Positions 54,615 through 62,777 are shown, counted from the stretch's first letter. The stretch: 64,000 nt of DNA from Flavobacterium sp. N1994 (GCF_025947145.1 NZ_CP109999.1:2418001-2482000), one strand, 5' to 3'. A program made the numbers and translations. The notes: generated by a model not told the origin, from the sequence alone.

Positions 54615-57476
54615 ATGAAGTACTTCCACGAAAAAATCGAAGCCAAATGGCAACAGTATTGGGCACAAAACCAAACGTTCGCTGCCTCTAACAACTCTGA
54701 TAAACCTAAATATTATGTACTCGACATGTTCCCTTATCCTTCCGGAGCAGGCTTACATGTAGGGCATCCTCTGGGATACATCGCTTCCGATATCGTGGTC
54801 CGTTTCAAACGTCATAAAGGATTCAACGTATTACATCCACAAGGCTACGATTCTTTCGGATTGCCAGCCGAACAATACGCCATTCAAACAGGACAACATC
54901 CCGAAAAAACCACTCGGGAAAATATTGCAAGGTATCGCGAACAATTAGATAAAATCGGATTCTCCTTTGATTGGAGCCGAGAAGTCCGTACTTCTAATGC
55001 CGATTATTACAAACATACGCAATGGATTTTCATCCAACTCTTCAACTCCTGGTACAATAAAGAAACCGACAAAGCCGAAGATATCTCGACCTTGATTGCT
55101 ATTTTTGAAATGAGTGGTAACGCCACTGTTGATGCGGTGTGTGATGACCATGTGGAAATTTTTTTCCCATCCGAATGGAGCGCGTTTTCAGAAGAAGAAA
55201 AACAAAGAAGATTATTGCAATACCGATTAACCTATCTAGCCGAAACCGAAGTCAACTGGTGTCCAGCTCTAGGAACGGTTTTGGCCAATGACGAAATCGT
55301 AAACGGAGTATCTGAAAGAGGAGGGCATCCAGTCATCCGTAAAAAAATGACCCAATGGTCGATGCGAATTTCTGCCTATGCCGAAAGATTATTGCAAGGA
55401 TTAGAAACCATCGATTGGAGCGAATCCATCAAAGAATCACAACGCAACTGGATTGGTAAATCAGTCGGAGCTTCTGTTGATTTCAAAGTAAGACATTCCC
55501 ACGAAGTCATTTCGGTATTCACCACAAGACCTGATACCATTTTTGGAGTAACGTTTATGACATTGGCTCCCGAACATGAATTGGTGGCCCAAATCACAAC
55601 AAAGGAACAAAAAGCAACTGTCGAAGCCTACGTAGAAGCCACAGCCAAACGCTCAGAACGCGAGAGAATGGCAGATGTAAAAACTATATCTGGAGTCTTC
55701 ACAGGAGCTTATGCCGAACATCCTTTCACTCACGAACCGATTCCCGTTTGGATAGGCGATTATGTATTGGCAGGATACGGAACTGGAGCAGTAATGGCAG
55801 TCCCTTGTGGCGATGAAAGAGATTATGCTTTCGCGAATTTCTTCAAAGGTCAAAACGGAATGCCCGAAATTAAAAATATCTTCAATCAAGATATTTCCCA
55901 AGAAGCATTCGCCTCTAAAGAAGGTTTCGAACTAGTCAATTCTGATTTCCTAAACGGGTTAGGTTACAAAGAAGCCACCAAGAAAATCATTGAAGCCCTA
56001 GAGAACATCCACCACGGAAAAGGCAAAACCAATTACCGTCTTCGCGATGCGGTATTCTCTCGTCAAAGATATTGGGGAGAACCTTTTCCAGTGTATTATG
56101 TAAACGGCTTACCGCAGATGATTGATGCCAAATATTTGCCAATAGTATTGCCAGAAGTAGAGAAATATCTACCCACAGAAGACGGACAACCGCCTTTAGG
56201 AAATGCAACCGATTGGGCTTGGGATACGGTTAACAACAAAATAGTCTCTAATGAACTTGTCACCCTGAGCGCAGTCGAAGGGCTCGCTTCAAACGGAGTT
56301 TATCCATTAGAACTCAACACCATGCCAGGTTGGGCAGGAAGCTCTTGGTACTGGATGCGCTATATGGACGCTCACAACGATGCTGAATTTGCCAGCCAAG
56401 AAGCTTTGAAATACTGGGAAAACGTTGACTTATACATAGGAGGAAGCGAGCACGCCACAGGCCACTTGCTATACTCTCGTTTTTGGAACAAATTCCTAAA
56501 AGACCTTGGCTACGCCCCAACTGAAGAACCATTCAAGAAATTGATCAATCAGGGAATGATTTTAGGGATGAGTGCTTTTGTTTACAGAAGTGAAGATTCA
56601 AAAAAACTATATTCAAAAGGATTAATAGCTGGTGAAAAGGTTCATCCTATCCATGTTGACCTTGCAGTTATAAATGACATCACTAACGAATTAGATATCG
56701 AAGCTTTCAAAAAGCATCCGTTATATACTGATTATGCGAATGCCGAATTCATACTTGAAAACGGCAAATACATAGTAGGTCGCGAAGTTGAAAAAATGTC
56801 CAAGTCTAAATACAACGTAGTCAACCCAGATGACATCTGTAACGACTATGGTGCGGATACGTTGCGTTTATATGAAATGTTCTTAGGTCCACTAGAACAA
56901 GCCAAACCATGGAACACAGCAGGAATCACCGGAGTATCAGGTTTCCTAAAAAAACTATGGCGTTTGTATTTTGATGACAACACGGGTTTAAACATTTCCG
57001 AGGAAGAACCAACGGCCGACATGTACAAGTCCTTAAACAAAACCATCAAAAAAGTAACTGAGGATATCGAGAATTTCTCGTTCAACACATCCGTATCTCA
57101 GTTTATGATTTGTGTCAATGAGTTAGCCGCTATGAAATGCAATCACCGCAAAATACTAGAGCCACTAGCCGTAGTAATTTCTCCGTATGCCCCGCATATT
57201 GCTGAAGAAATATGGTCACAATTAGGGCATGAAGGTTCTATCTCAACAGTAGCTTTTCCATTGGTTAACGAAAAATACTTAGTAGAATCTGAAAAAGAAT
57301 ATCCTGTATCCTTCAACGGGAAAATGCGTTTCACCATCAAGCTACCTTTAGATTTAACCGTAGCTCAAATACAAGAAATCGTAATGGCCGACGAAAGAAC
57401 CTTAAAACAATTAGACGGAAGAACTCCAAATAAAGTCATCATCGTACCAGGAAAAGTCATCAACTTAGTAGGATAA
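54615..57476 (+). CDS. leuS: Leucyl-tRNA synthetase, with a small repeat-derived insertion
   Basis: LeuS charges tRNA-Leu. The 953-residue class I enzyme has the HIGH motif as PYPSGAGLHVGHPLGY (about residues 41-56), and the editing domain with FTTRPDTIFGVTFM. The post-editing core is GWAGSSWYWMRYMD, and VEKMSKSKYN is the KMSKS loop. The C-terminal anticodon domain is complete. Codons 549-559 (56259-56291) read VTLSAVEGLAS and come from a palindromic element that appears inserted in frame before NGVYPLELNTMPGWAG. The insert lies in a surface-exposed segment, and all catalytic motifs are intact. Confidence 0.95.
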   Translation: MKYFHEKIEAKWQQYWAQNQTFAASNNSDKPKYYVLDMFPYPSGAGLHVGHPLGYIASDIVVRFKRHKGFNVLHPQGYDSFGLPAEQYAIQTGQHPEKTTRENIARYREQLDKIGFSFDWSREVRTSNADYYKHTQWIFIQLFNSWYNKETDKAEDISTLIAIFEMSGNATVDAVCDDHVEIFFPSEWSAFSEEEKQRRLLQYRLTYLAETEVNWCPALGTVLANDEIVNGVSERGGHPVIRKKMTQWSMRISAYAERLLQGLETIDWSESIKESQRNWIGKSVGASVDFKVRHSHEVISVFTTRPDTIFGVTFMTLAPEHELVAQITTKEQKATVEAYVEATAKRSERERMADVKTISGVFTGAYAEHPFTHEPIPVWIGDYVLAGYGTGAVMAVPCGDERDYAFANFFKGQNGMPEIKNIFNQDISQEAFASKEGFELVNSDFLNGLGYKEATKKIIEALENIHHGKGKTNYRLRDAVFSRQRYWGEPFPVYYVNGLPQMIDAKYLPIVLPEVEKYLPTEDGQPPLGNATDWAWDTVNNKIVSNELVTLSAVEGLASNGVYPLELNTMPGWAGSSWYWMRYMDAHNDAEFASQEALKYWENVDLYIGGSEHATGHLLYSRFWNKFLKDLGYAPTEEPFKKLINQGMILGMSAFVYRSEDSKKLYSKGLIAGEKVHPIHVDLAVINDITNELDIEAFKKHPLYTDYANAEFILENGKYIVGREVEKMSKSKYNVVNPDDICNDYGADTLRLYEMFLGPLEQAKPWNTAGITGVSGFLKKLWRLYFDDNTGLNISEEEPTADMYKSLNKTIKKVTEDIENFSFNTSVSQFMICVNELAAMKCNHRKILEPLAVVISPYAPHIAEEIWSQLGHEGSISTVAFPLVNEKYLVESEKEYPVSFNGKMRFTIKLPLDLTVAQIQEIVMADERTLKQLDGRTPNKVIIVPGKVINLVG
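56259..56285 (+). repeat. Short palindromic element inserted in frame within leuS
   Basis: The 27 bases begin GTCACCCTGAGCGCAGTCGA and continue AGGGCTC. This wording (CCCTGAGCGxAGTCGAAGGG) is a familiar interspersed bacterial repeat, usually intergenic, with CCCT/AGGG ends. Here it is in frame and encodes VTLSAVEGL. Confidence 0.65.
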
Positions 57477-57541
57477 GAACAAAGCTCGTCAGTTCGAGTG
57501 GTTTTTATGAAGTAAAAAAGGTTTCGAGAACACTAAATAAG

Positions 57542-57571
57542 CCCAAATTCCAAAAGAGTTTGGGTTTTTTT
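57542..57571 (+). terminator. Terminator of leuS
   Basis: CCCAAATTC (57542-57550) pairs with GAGTTTGGG (57556-57564) with one mismatch, followed by seven T residues (57565-57571). It lies 65 bp after the stop codon. Confidence 0.82.
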
Positions 57572-57578
57572 AATTCAA

Positions 57579-57940
57579 CCGGGAGTGATTTAGCATTCAA
57601 TCGGGGTGAATCAAAAATCAATCAAAGAAATACTAAATTCAATAAGGGTGATGGACTAATCAATCGGGGTGACACTCTAAAAAGTAGGGGTTTTGCTCAA
57701 TTCAGGAAGGGTGAAACTAAAATTAGAAGGGGTTTTTCAATTTTAGAAGGGGTTTTTCTCCAATAAGAAGGGGTGAAAACAAAAATAGAAGGGGTTTTTT
57801 AATTTTAGAAAGGGTTTTTTCTCAAATAATAGGGGTGAATTGCGAATGAGGAGGGGTTTCTTTCTATAAGTTGGGGTTTTTTGCGAAAAGTTGGGGTTTT
57901 TCTCTGTTTCATTACAATATTTTCAAAAAGCAATAGGGTT
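57579..57940. repeat. Phased array of GGGGT motifs with a 20-21 bp period
   Basis: The T after each (A/G)GGG(G) run falls at 57607, 57649, 57670, 57691, 57712, 57733, 57753, 57774, 57795, 57815, 57836, 57857, 57877, 57897 and 57939. Steps are 20 or 21 bp, or 42 where one unit has decayed. A more decayed first unit is near 57581. The bases between are AT-rich and degenerate (often TTTTAGAA before the G run and GTTTTT or GTGAA after). It starts 8 bp after the leuS terminator. The frames are partly open only because 21 is a multiple of 3; there is no ATG. It has no CRISPR-like conserved repeat plus unique spacer structure. Confidence 0.9.
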
Positions 57941-58071
57941 AATATTGGTTCACAAATCAAGATGCCAAAAACAAGTAGGATGGTGCTTCATTAGGTTACA
58001 ATGTCAAGATGTCACATTATCCTGTTTGGAATATAATTTGATACTAGTCTAGCAACTAAAAAGATATAATC
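57941..58071. other. Remaining spacer before the zinc metallopeptidase gene
   Basis: After the array about 130 bp of unremarkable AT-rich sequence remain. TTTGG followed by TATAATTTG (about 58024-58040) lies near the metallopeptidase start but differs from the promoter consensus by an extra base. I see nothing else in it. Confidence 0.5.
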
Positions 58072-58767
58072 ATGTTAGGATATTATGTATTAATCGGACT
58101 CATAGCTTTAGTAAGCTTTGCCGTAAGTTCAAAATTGAAAAGCAAATTTGAAGAGTACTCACACATTCATTTACAAAATGGCATGAGTGGTGCCGAAATT
58201 GCGACCCAAATGTTACATGACAATGGCATCTATGATGTGCAAGTCATCTCAGTAGAAGGTCAGTTAACCGACCATTACAACCCAGCCAACAAAACGGTCA
58301 ACTTAAGTGAAGCGGTATACAGTCAAAGAAACGCTGCCGCTGCTGCTGTAGCCGCTCACGAATGCGGTCATGCTGTACAACATGCTAAAGCTTACAGTAT
58401 GTTACAACTCCGTTCCCAACTAGTGCCGATTGTCAACGTTTCATCAACCTTATCGCAATGGCTTATTTTTGGCGGATTGATATTAGGAGCTGCAGCTCAT
58501 TTCGGTTTCGGATTTTATATCGCGGTAATAGGCTTAATGTTGATGGCTGTTGCCACACTATTCAGCTTCATAACCCTCCCAGTCGAGTATGATGCCAGTA
58601 ACCGAGCTTTAGCTTGGCTAAAAAATAAAAATATGCTTTCTTCAGAAGAATATGCAGGAGCCGAAGACGCTCTTAAATGGGCCGCTAGAACCTATGTAGT
58701 AGCTGCAATAGGTGCTTTAGCTTCACTATTGTATTGGGCATTACAAGTCTTTGGGGATAGAAGATAG
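58072..58767 (+). CDS. Membrane zinc metallopeptidase (YugP-like)
   Basis: This 231-residue protein has the zinc motif AAHECGHAVQHA (HExxH, about residues 96-107), with SRNALAWL-like SNRALAWLKNK later in the sequence. Helices sit at the N-terminus (about 3-20), at 125-165 and at the C-terminus. It matches the YugP-type neutral zinc peptidase family of the inner membrane. The substrate is unknown. It is monocistronic and has a weak terminator hairpin (AACCCG/CGGGTT, 58774-58797). Confidence 0.9.
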   Translation: MLGYYVLIGLIALVSFAVSSKLKSKFEEYSHIHLQNGMSGAEIATQMLHDNGIYDVQVISVEGQLTDHYNPANKTVNLSEAVYSQRNAAAAAVAAHECGHAVQHAKAYSMLQLRSQLVPIVNVSSTLSQWLIFGGLILGAAAHFGFGFYIAVIGLMLMAVATLFSFITLPVEYDASNRALAWLKNKNMLSSEEYAGAEDALKWAARTYVVAAIGALASLLYWALQVFGDRR

Positions 58768-58773
58768 AACTAG

Positions 58774-58797
58774 AACCCGTTACTTGTGTAGCGGGTT
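58774..58797 (+). terminator. Probable terminator of the metallopeptidase gene
   Basis: AACCCG (58774-58779) pairs with CGGGTT (58792-58797), with inner TTAC/GTAG weaker pairing. The T-rich tail (TTATATTTT) is interrupted by A residues, so confidence is moderate. Confidence 0.6.
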
Positions 58798-58902
58798 TAT
58801 ATTTTAAAGAATTTGGCAGACGATTTTATAATTTATTTCCTGCAAGCCTTGTTATAATTGACTTTGATTAAAATATTTAATTCAAAACAAGTATTTTTTT
58901 CG

Positions 58903-58910
58903 TAGATTTG
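58903..58910 (+). promoter_or_regulatory. -7 box upstream of the HNH-like gene
   Basis: TAGATTTG matches TAnnTTTG and ends 19 bp before the ATG at 58930. No -33 TTG stands at the usual distance. Confidence 0.5.
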
Positions 58911-58929
58911 AGATTCAAATACCACTATA

Positions 58930-59508
58930 ATGATTAGAATTTATCCAAATGAACTATTTCGGGAAATCGAAACAGAGTTTCCATTGAAATTTAGATACGC
59001 AGTTTCCAACAGAGGCCGACTCATCAGTTTTACAGAAAATTTTATGGATGGTAATTTATTGAAAGGATCCAAATTTGATGGCTTTAGAGCTTTCCGTTAT
59101 TCCAAAACAGTAAATGGAAAAAGGATTACCAAATCGCTTTTTATATACAAGTTAGTGGCTGAGTTTTTTATACCCAAAACTTCCGAAGATCAATTGCATG
59201 TGTTGCATCTTGATTATGTTCGTGACAACGATAAAGTTGAAAATTTAAAATGGGCTACCTATGAAGAGAAATTAGAACATCATAAGAAAAGTCCACATGT
59301 CATCAAGTCTTTGCAAAAGTTGACAGAGCATAACTTAAAAGCGGATGGAAGTAAACTTACTGCAACAAGAGTAATGTATTTAAAAAAATTACTAAACGAT
59401 CCAAACAACAAAACCCGTATGAAAATGTTGGCCAAGCAGTTTGGAATAAGCGAAATGCAGGTAAGTCGTATTAAGCGTGGTGAAAATTGGGGGCATATAA
59501 AAGTATAG
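58930..59508 (+). CDS. NUMOD4/HNH-like DNA-binding protein with C-terminal helix-turn-helix
   Basis: This 192-residue protein resembles phage-type HNH endonucleases. Residues about 20-60 (YAVSNRGRLISF) fit NUMOD4, and 75-125 hold an HNH-like core, VLHLDYVRDNDKVENLKWAT. The usual NHxDG...NN...NLxW pattern is only partly kept. The C-terminus, KMLAKQFGISEMQVSRIKRGENW (about 162-184, in part), is a helix-turn-helix like the NUMOD1/resolvase type. It may be an active nuclease or a domesticated regulator. No intron, intein or phage genes surround it. Its stop abuts the stop of the convergent lrp gene. Confidence 0.7.
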   Translation: MIRIYPNELFREIETEFPLKFRYAVSNRGRLISFTENFMDGNLLKGSKFDGFRAFRYSKTVNGKRITKSLFIYKLVAEFFIPKTSEDQLHVLHLDYVRDNDKVENLKWATYEEKLEHHKKSPHVIKSLQKLTEHNLKADGSKLTATRVMYLKKLLNDPNNKTRMKMLAKQFGISEMQVSRIKRGENWGHIKV

Positions 59509-59979
59509 CTATAATTGAATCTGTCTTTCAATCTGCTGTTCCAAAGAAATAAACGTTTCCGTTCTTGAAACCCCTTCAATAGGTTGAATTTTTTTGTTTA
59601 ACAGTTGCATTAAATGTTCGTTATCTCGGCAAATCATCTTGATTAATATGCTCCAGTTTCCAGTGGTGTAATGGCATTCTAACACTTCAGGTATTTTTTT
59701 AAGTTCTTTAACCGCTTCGGCATTACTAGAAGCTTTATCTAAGTAGATTCCAATAAAAGCCATGGTTTTATAACCCAAAACTTTATTGTCTACAATCAGT
59801 TTGGAACTAGCAATCACACCAGCATCCTCTAATTTCCGCAATCGTTGATGAATGGCAGCACCAGAAATTCCTATTTTATGAGCTATTTGCAGAATAGGCT
59901 TCCTAGCATCTTCCATCAAGTCGCGAAGAATTTCTTTATCTATACCATCAATTTCTATTTGTAGCTGGTTTATCTTCAT
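59509..59979 (-). CDS. Lrp/AsnC-family transcriptional regulator
   Basis: This 156-residue protein has an N-terminal helix-turn-helix (ILQIAHKIGISGAAIHQRLRKLE, in part, about residues 29-51). A C-terminal RAM ligand-binding domain follows, with GYKTMAFIGIYLD and TTGNWSILIKMICRD. Family members respond to amino acids. The first 11 codons are duplicated upstream at 60065-60098, and the original start region is separated from this ATG by an 85-bp palindromic insert. The ATG overlaps the TGA of the resulting leader ORF. A saccharopine-dehydrogenase-like amino-acid gene lies next to it. Confidence 0.92.
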   Translation of the reverse strand: MKINQLQIEIDGIDKEILRDLMEDARKPILQIAHKIGISGAAIHQRLRKLEDAGVIASSKLIVDNKVLGYKTMAFIGIYLDKASSNAEAVKELKKIPEVLECHYTTGNWSILIKMICRDNEHLMQLLNKKIQPIEGVSRTETFISLEQQIERQIQL

Positions 59980-60098
59980 GGCTTTTGAGTTGGTTTATAA
60001 TGATAAGGCAAGCTGAAGCTTGCGTACCTCAAGCCCACTGGGCTTGCTCCTCTTAATATCAAATCATCTATTTCTATTTGTAGCTGGTTTATCTTCAT
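59946..60098. repeat. 34-bp direct repeats flanking an 85-bp palindromic (REP-like) insert at the lrp 5' end
   Basis: The 34 bp at 59946-59979 recur at 60065-60098 with one mismatch (33/34). Between them, 59980-60064 contains two adjacent hairpins: GCAAGC-TGAA-GCTTGC (60008-60023) and CAAGCCCA-C-TGGGCTTG (60030-60046). The paired palindromes resemble REP/MITE units. Confidence 0.85.
59976..60098 (-). CDS. Putative 40-codon leader ORF created by the insertion upstream of lrp
   Basis: From the duplicated ATG (60096-60098) the frame reads MKINQLQIEIDDLIL, continues through the palindromic insert and stops at TGA 59976-59978. The TGA overlaps the lrp ATG (ATGA). Whether it is translated is unknown. 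It has no recognisable domain and is most likely a by-product of the insertion that could couple translation into lrp. Confidence 0.4.
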   Translation of the reverse strand: MKINQLQIEIDDLILRGASPVGLRYASFSLPYHYKPTQKP

Positions 60099-60146
60099 AA
60101 TCTAAATATTTGAAAGTAAAAGTAACGATTTACTTTACATCTTTAA

Positions 60147-60180
60147 ACAAAAAACCGAAATCGGTTAGGATTTCGGTTTT
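60147..60180 (-). terminator. Terminator of the saccharopine-dehydrogenase operon
   Basis: AAAACCGAAATC (60151-60162) pairs perfectly with GATTTCGGTTTT (60169-60180). A T run follows on the minus strand. It lies about 20 bp past the stop codon of the upstream gene. Confidence 0.87.
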
Positions 60181-60199
60181 ATGATATTTTCAAATCTAT

Positions 60200-61573
60200 T
60201 TAATTTCCTAATAACTTATCAGGATTGTAACCTACATAAGGCATCTCGGTTTCATTGAAAACGATACCATGTACCGCTAGCTCTTTTAAAATAGGTTCGT
60301 ATACTTCTTTTTTAATAGGCAATTGTACCCCAGGAGTTTTAATATTACCACTCAAGATTTGTAACGTAGCCATCGCAACAGGTAAGCCAACGGTTTTGGC
60401 CATGGCTGTATAGATTTGGTCATCCCCAATACAAACCATTTTGGAATCTATTTGTTTTCGTTCCCCATTGATTTCATAACCAAATTTGTGGTACATCACA
60501 ATCATGTCTTTATCATCAGGTTGTAAAGTCCAACTGTCGTTCAAGATGCGTTCTAAAATTTGGGCAGGCGTTGCGTTTTTGAGGCCTACTATTTTCTTAG
60601 GATTAAAGATATCCAGCTCTACTAATTTGTCCCACATGATATCATCTTGTTCAATCCCCAATGCCATTCTGGTTTTTAATTCTACAGAATCTGAGGCATG
60701 GAATGGTAAAAACGAATTAATAAAATCACGGTAACTCATAGTCTCTGAATTTTCCATAACATAAGAATCATCAGTCATGCCTAATTGCACAAACATATTC
60801 CAAGCTTTGGAAAAACCAACTCTACGGATAGTGCCTCGATATAAAGTTAGGATATCATCAAGACCATAAATACTTCTATATTTTAAGGAATCTCTATTGG
60901 CATAGCCTTCAAATTTTCCGTAACCTTCTACATGAAAGAATTCGGTTCTACGGAATAATTTATGATACGGAATGTATTTGTATTTTCCTTCTTGAATGAA
61001 TTTGGCCGCCCCACCTTGTCCTGCTAAAACCACATTTCTAGGAGCCCAAGTAAATTTGTAATTCCAAAGATTATCATCTGATTCGGGTGCAATCAAACCC
61101 CCACAAAACGACTCAAATAAAATCATTTTACCTCCTTTTTCTTCAATTTCATGAATCACTTTCATGGCACTCATATGGTCAATACCAGGATCGAGCCCCA
61201 CTTCATTCATAAAAATTAAGTTGTTGGCTTTTACCGCTTCATCCAAACTTTGCATCTCATCCGAAATATAAGATGCCGTTACCATGTTTTTTTTGAAAGT
61301 CACACAATCTTTTGCAACTTCAATATGCATGTGCGCTGGTAACATGGAAATAACGATATCTGCTTTTTGAATTTCGGCTTGACGTTGTTCTACATTATTG
61401 ATATCTAAAGCAATTGGATTAGCATTAGGATGGTTATAAGTTTTTCTTCTAGCTAGTTCTATAGATAAATCGGCTAGTGTTACCGTTAAGTTTTCCTGAG
61501 GAGATTTTCTTAAAAGATATTTTATTAGGGATGATGCTGAACGTCCAGCACCAATGATTAAAATGTTTCTCAT
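60200..61573 (-). CDS. Saccharopine dehydrogenase-like oxidoreductase (LYS9-type)
   Basis: This 457-residue protein has an N-terminal Rossmann fold (ILIIGAGRSASSLIKYLL, about residues 4-21). The saccharopine dehydrogenase C-terminal domain follows (MNEVGLDPGIDHMSAMKVI, about 121-139, and GGLIAPESDDN). It is close in layout to saccharopine reductase and related enzymes that work on lysine or carboxynorspermidine-type substrates. The true reaction is not fixed by sequence. It is the last of three co-directional genes (10- and 12-bp gaps). Confidence 0.85.
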   Translation of the reverse strand: MRNILIIGAGRSASSLIKYLLRKSPQENLTVTLADLSIELARRKTYNHPNANPIALDINNVEQRQAEIQKADIVISMLPAHMHIEVAKDCVTFKKNMVTASYISDEMQSLDEAVKANNLIFMNEVGLDPGIDHMSAMKVIHEIEEKGGKMILFESFCGGLIAPESDDNLWNYKFTWAPRNVVLAGQGGAAKFIQEGKYKYIPYHKLFRRTEFFHVEGYGKFEGYANRDSLKYRSIYGLDDILTLYRGTIRRVGFSKAWNMFVQLGMTDDSYVMENSETMSYRDFINSFLPFHASDSVELKTRMALGIEQDDIMWDKLVELDIFNPKKIVGLKNATPAQILERILNDSWTLQPDDKDMIVMYHKFGYEINGERKQIDSKMVCIGDDQIYTAMAKTVGLPVAMATLQILSGNIKTPGVQLPIKKEVYEPILKELAVHGIVFNETEMPYVGYNPDKLLGN

Positions 61574-61583
61574 GCGTTTGTTA

Positions 61584-61910
61584 TTATTGCAAATCCTTTT
61601 CTAAATTTTCAAGTTCTTGTTTAGCTTCTTTATTTTCTTCTACTTTTTGCTGTTCAAATTTTACGTCTTTTTCAACTTCATCTTTTACCAAAAGCGTTTT
61701 ACCTAAAACAAACACTGAAGAAAGGACACATATAAGAAGCAATATATTGGGTAGTATTTTTTGGTTTTCATTCGATTTTTTAAGGAGTAATAATCCAAAA
61801 ACAAGAGCCAAACCAATAGGTAAAAAAGCAATAGTGTCCATTGGTAAAACCGAAAAGACAACTGCCAAAACAGTAAAAATAATCCCTAGAACAACAAGTA
61901 TCTTTCTCAT
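61584..61910 (-). CDS. Small membrane protein with C-terminal coiled coil, unknown function
   Basis: This 108-residue protein has three predicted helices (about residues 3-20, 26-44 and 54-74). A charged tail rich in Lys and Glu follows (FEQQKVEENKEAKQELENLE), which should form a short coiled coil. I do not recognise a family. It lies between a DUF3108 gene and a saccharopine-dehydrogenase-like gene, probably in one operon. Confidence 0.65.
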   Translation of the reverse strand: MRKILVVLGIIFTVLAVVFSVLPMDTIAFLPIGLALVFGLLLLKKSNENQKILPNILLLICVLSSVFVLGKTLLVKDEVEKDVKFEQQKVEENKEAKQELENLEKDLQ

Positions 61911-61922
61911 GGTTTAATTAGA

Positions 61923-62684
61923 TTAAATTCCGGTTGCTGAGGTTAAAGTTAATTGCCCTGTTCCAACTGGAATACTAAATTTTAATAAAGCAGGAATCTT
62001 TTTGTCATCGGCTGTTAGCCAAATTAGGTTTTTATCTTTACCACGTAAAGCATCAGTTTTGGCGCCAATAGAAATCTTATAACATTCTTTTTTGCCCAAA
62101 TTTCCAGCACTTATAGTTTCTTTCCCCATGTATTTTAACGTTACTGGAACTTCTTTTTCATCAAAAACAATCATTAGCGATTGCGTTTGACCTTCTTTGA
62201 ATTTACTAAAATCCATAGTCCTTACTTTATAAAAAAGCGAAATTACATCTTGGGTTGTGCCGCCAATAGTAAAAGTCTTTTGAGTTTCAGGTGTATTTTT
62301 TTTCTTCGCGGTACTATTTACAGTAGTGCCTTTGAATACATATTTTTCTTTTTTAGTCCAACCTCCTTCGTCAATGCTTCTTTTGTATAAACTAGGTTTT
62401 AACGTTTGCGGATTAACATACGATTCATAAACATCTCTGATTTTAAAAAAAGAGTCCCATTTACTATACGTTGCTAGTTCACAACTTAAATGCAAATAAT
62501 TATTTTTAGAGGTATTGATACTTTCAGTTGACATAGTAACTTGAGCCAATTGAGTCATTAGGCCACTCATGTTATAGGAGCCAGCAAAAACTAATCTTTC
62601 ACCTGGTTTTATACTTTGGTTTCCTTCAGAAGTAAAGGAGCAAAAAACGAAAAGTATACAAAGGATAAATAGTAACTTCTTCAT
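61923..62684 (-). CDS. DUF3108 domain-containing exported protein
   Basis: This 253-residue protein has a signal peptide (MKKLLFILCILFVFCSFTS), which sets the start at ATG 62682-62684; a longer frame upstream is not credible. The mature part fits DUF3108, seen in periplasmic or outer-membrane-associated proteins: KPGERLVFAGSYNMSGLMTQ, VYESYVNPQTLKPSLYKR, then IWLTADDKKIPALLKFSIPVG. It is beta-rich and its function is unknown. It is the first gene of the three-gene unit. Confidence 0.82.
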   Translation of the reverse strand: MKKLLFILCILFVFCSFTSEGNQSIKPGERLVFAGSYNMSGLMTQLAQVTMSTESINTSKNNYLHLSCELATYSKWDSFFKIRDVYESYVNPQTLKPSLYKRSIDEGGWTKKEKYVFKGTTVNSTAKKKNTPETQKTFTIGGTTQDVISLFYKVRTMDFSKFKEGQTQSLMIVFDEKEVPVTLKYMGKETISAGNLGKKECYKISIGAKTDALRGKDKNLIWLTADDKKIPALLKFSIPVGTGQLTLTSATGI

Positions 62685-62702
62685 AATTGTAAAATAATGG
62701 TG

Positions 62703-62710
62703 CAAATATA
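62703..62710 (-). promoter_or_regulatory. -7 box upstream of the DUF3108 gene
   Basis: TATATTTG on the minus strand matches TAnnTTTG 18 bp before the chosen ATG and supports that start. The -33 element is unclear. Confidence 0.55.
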
Positions 62711-62777
62711 AAATTTTTAAAGTGGTAACTTTAAGAAAAGAAACATGAAATTTCTTTATTGGTAACAAGATAACGGA

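Noticed and set aside
57560..57766. A 68-codon open frame with a heptapeptide pattern like FNRGESK / INRGDTL
   Set aside because: It starts at a TTG inside the leuS terminator hairpin. The heptad pattern is only the translation of the 21-bp DNA period, and later units change the step to 20 bp and break the frame.
57603..57897. G-quadruplex from the GGGG runs
   Set aside because: The runs are separated by about 16 bases, too far for ordinary intramolecular quadruplexes.
57579..57940. CRISPR array
   Set aside because: There is no conserved repeat of 23 bp or more separated by unique spacers, and no cas genes. Only a 5-6 bp motif is kept.
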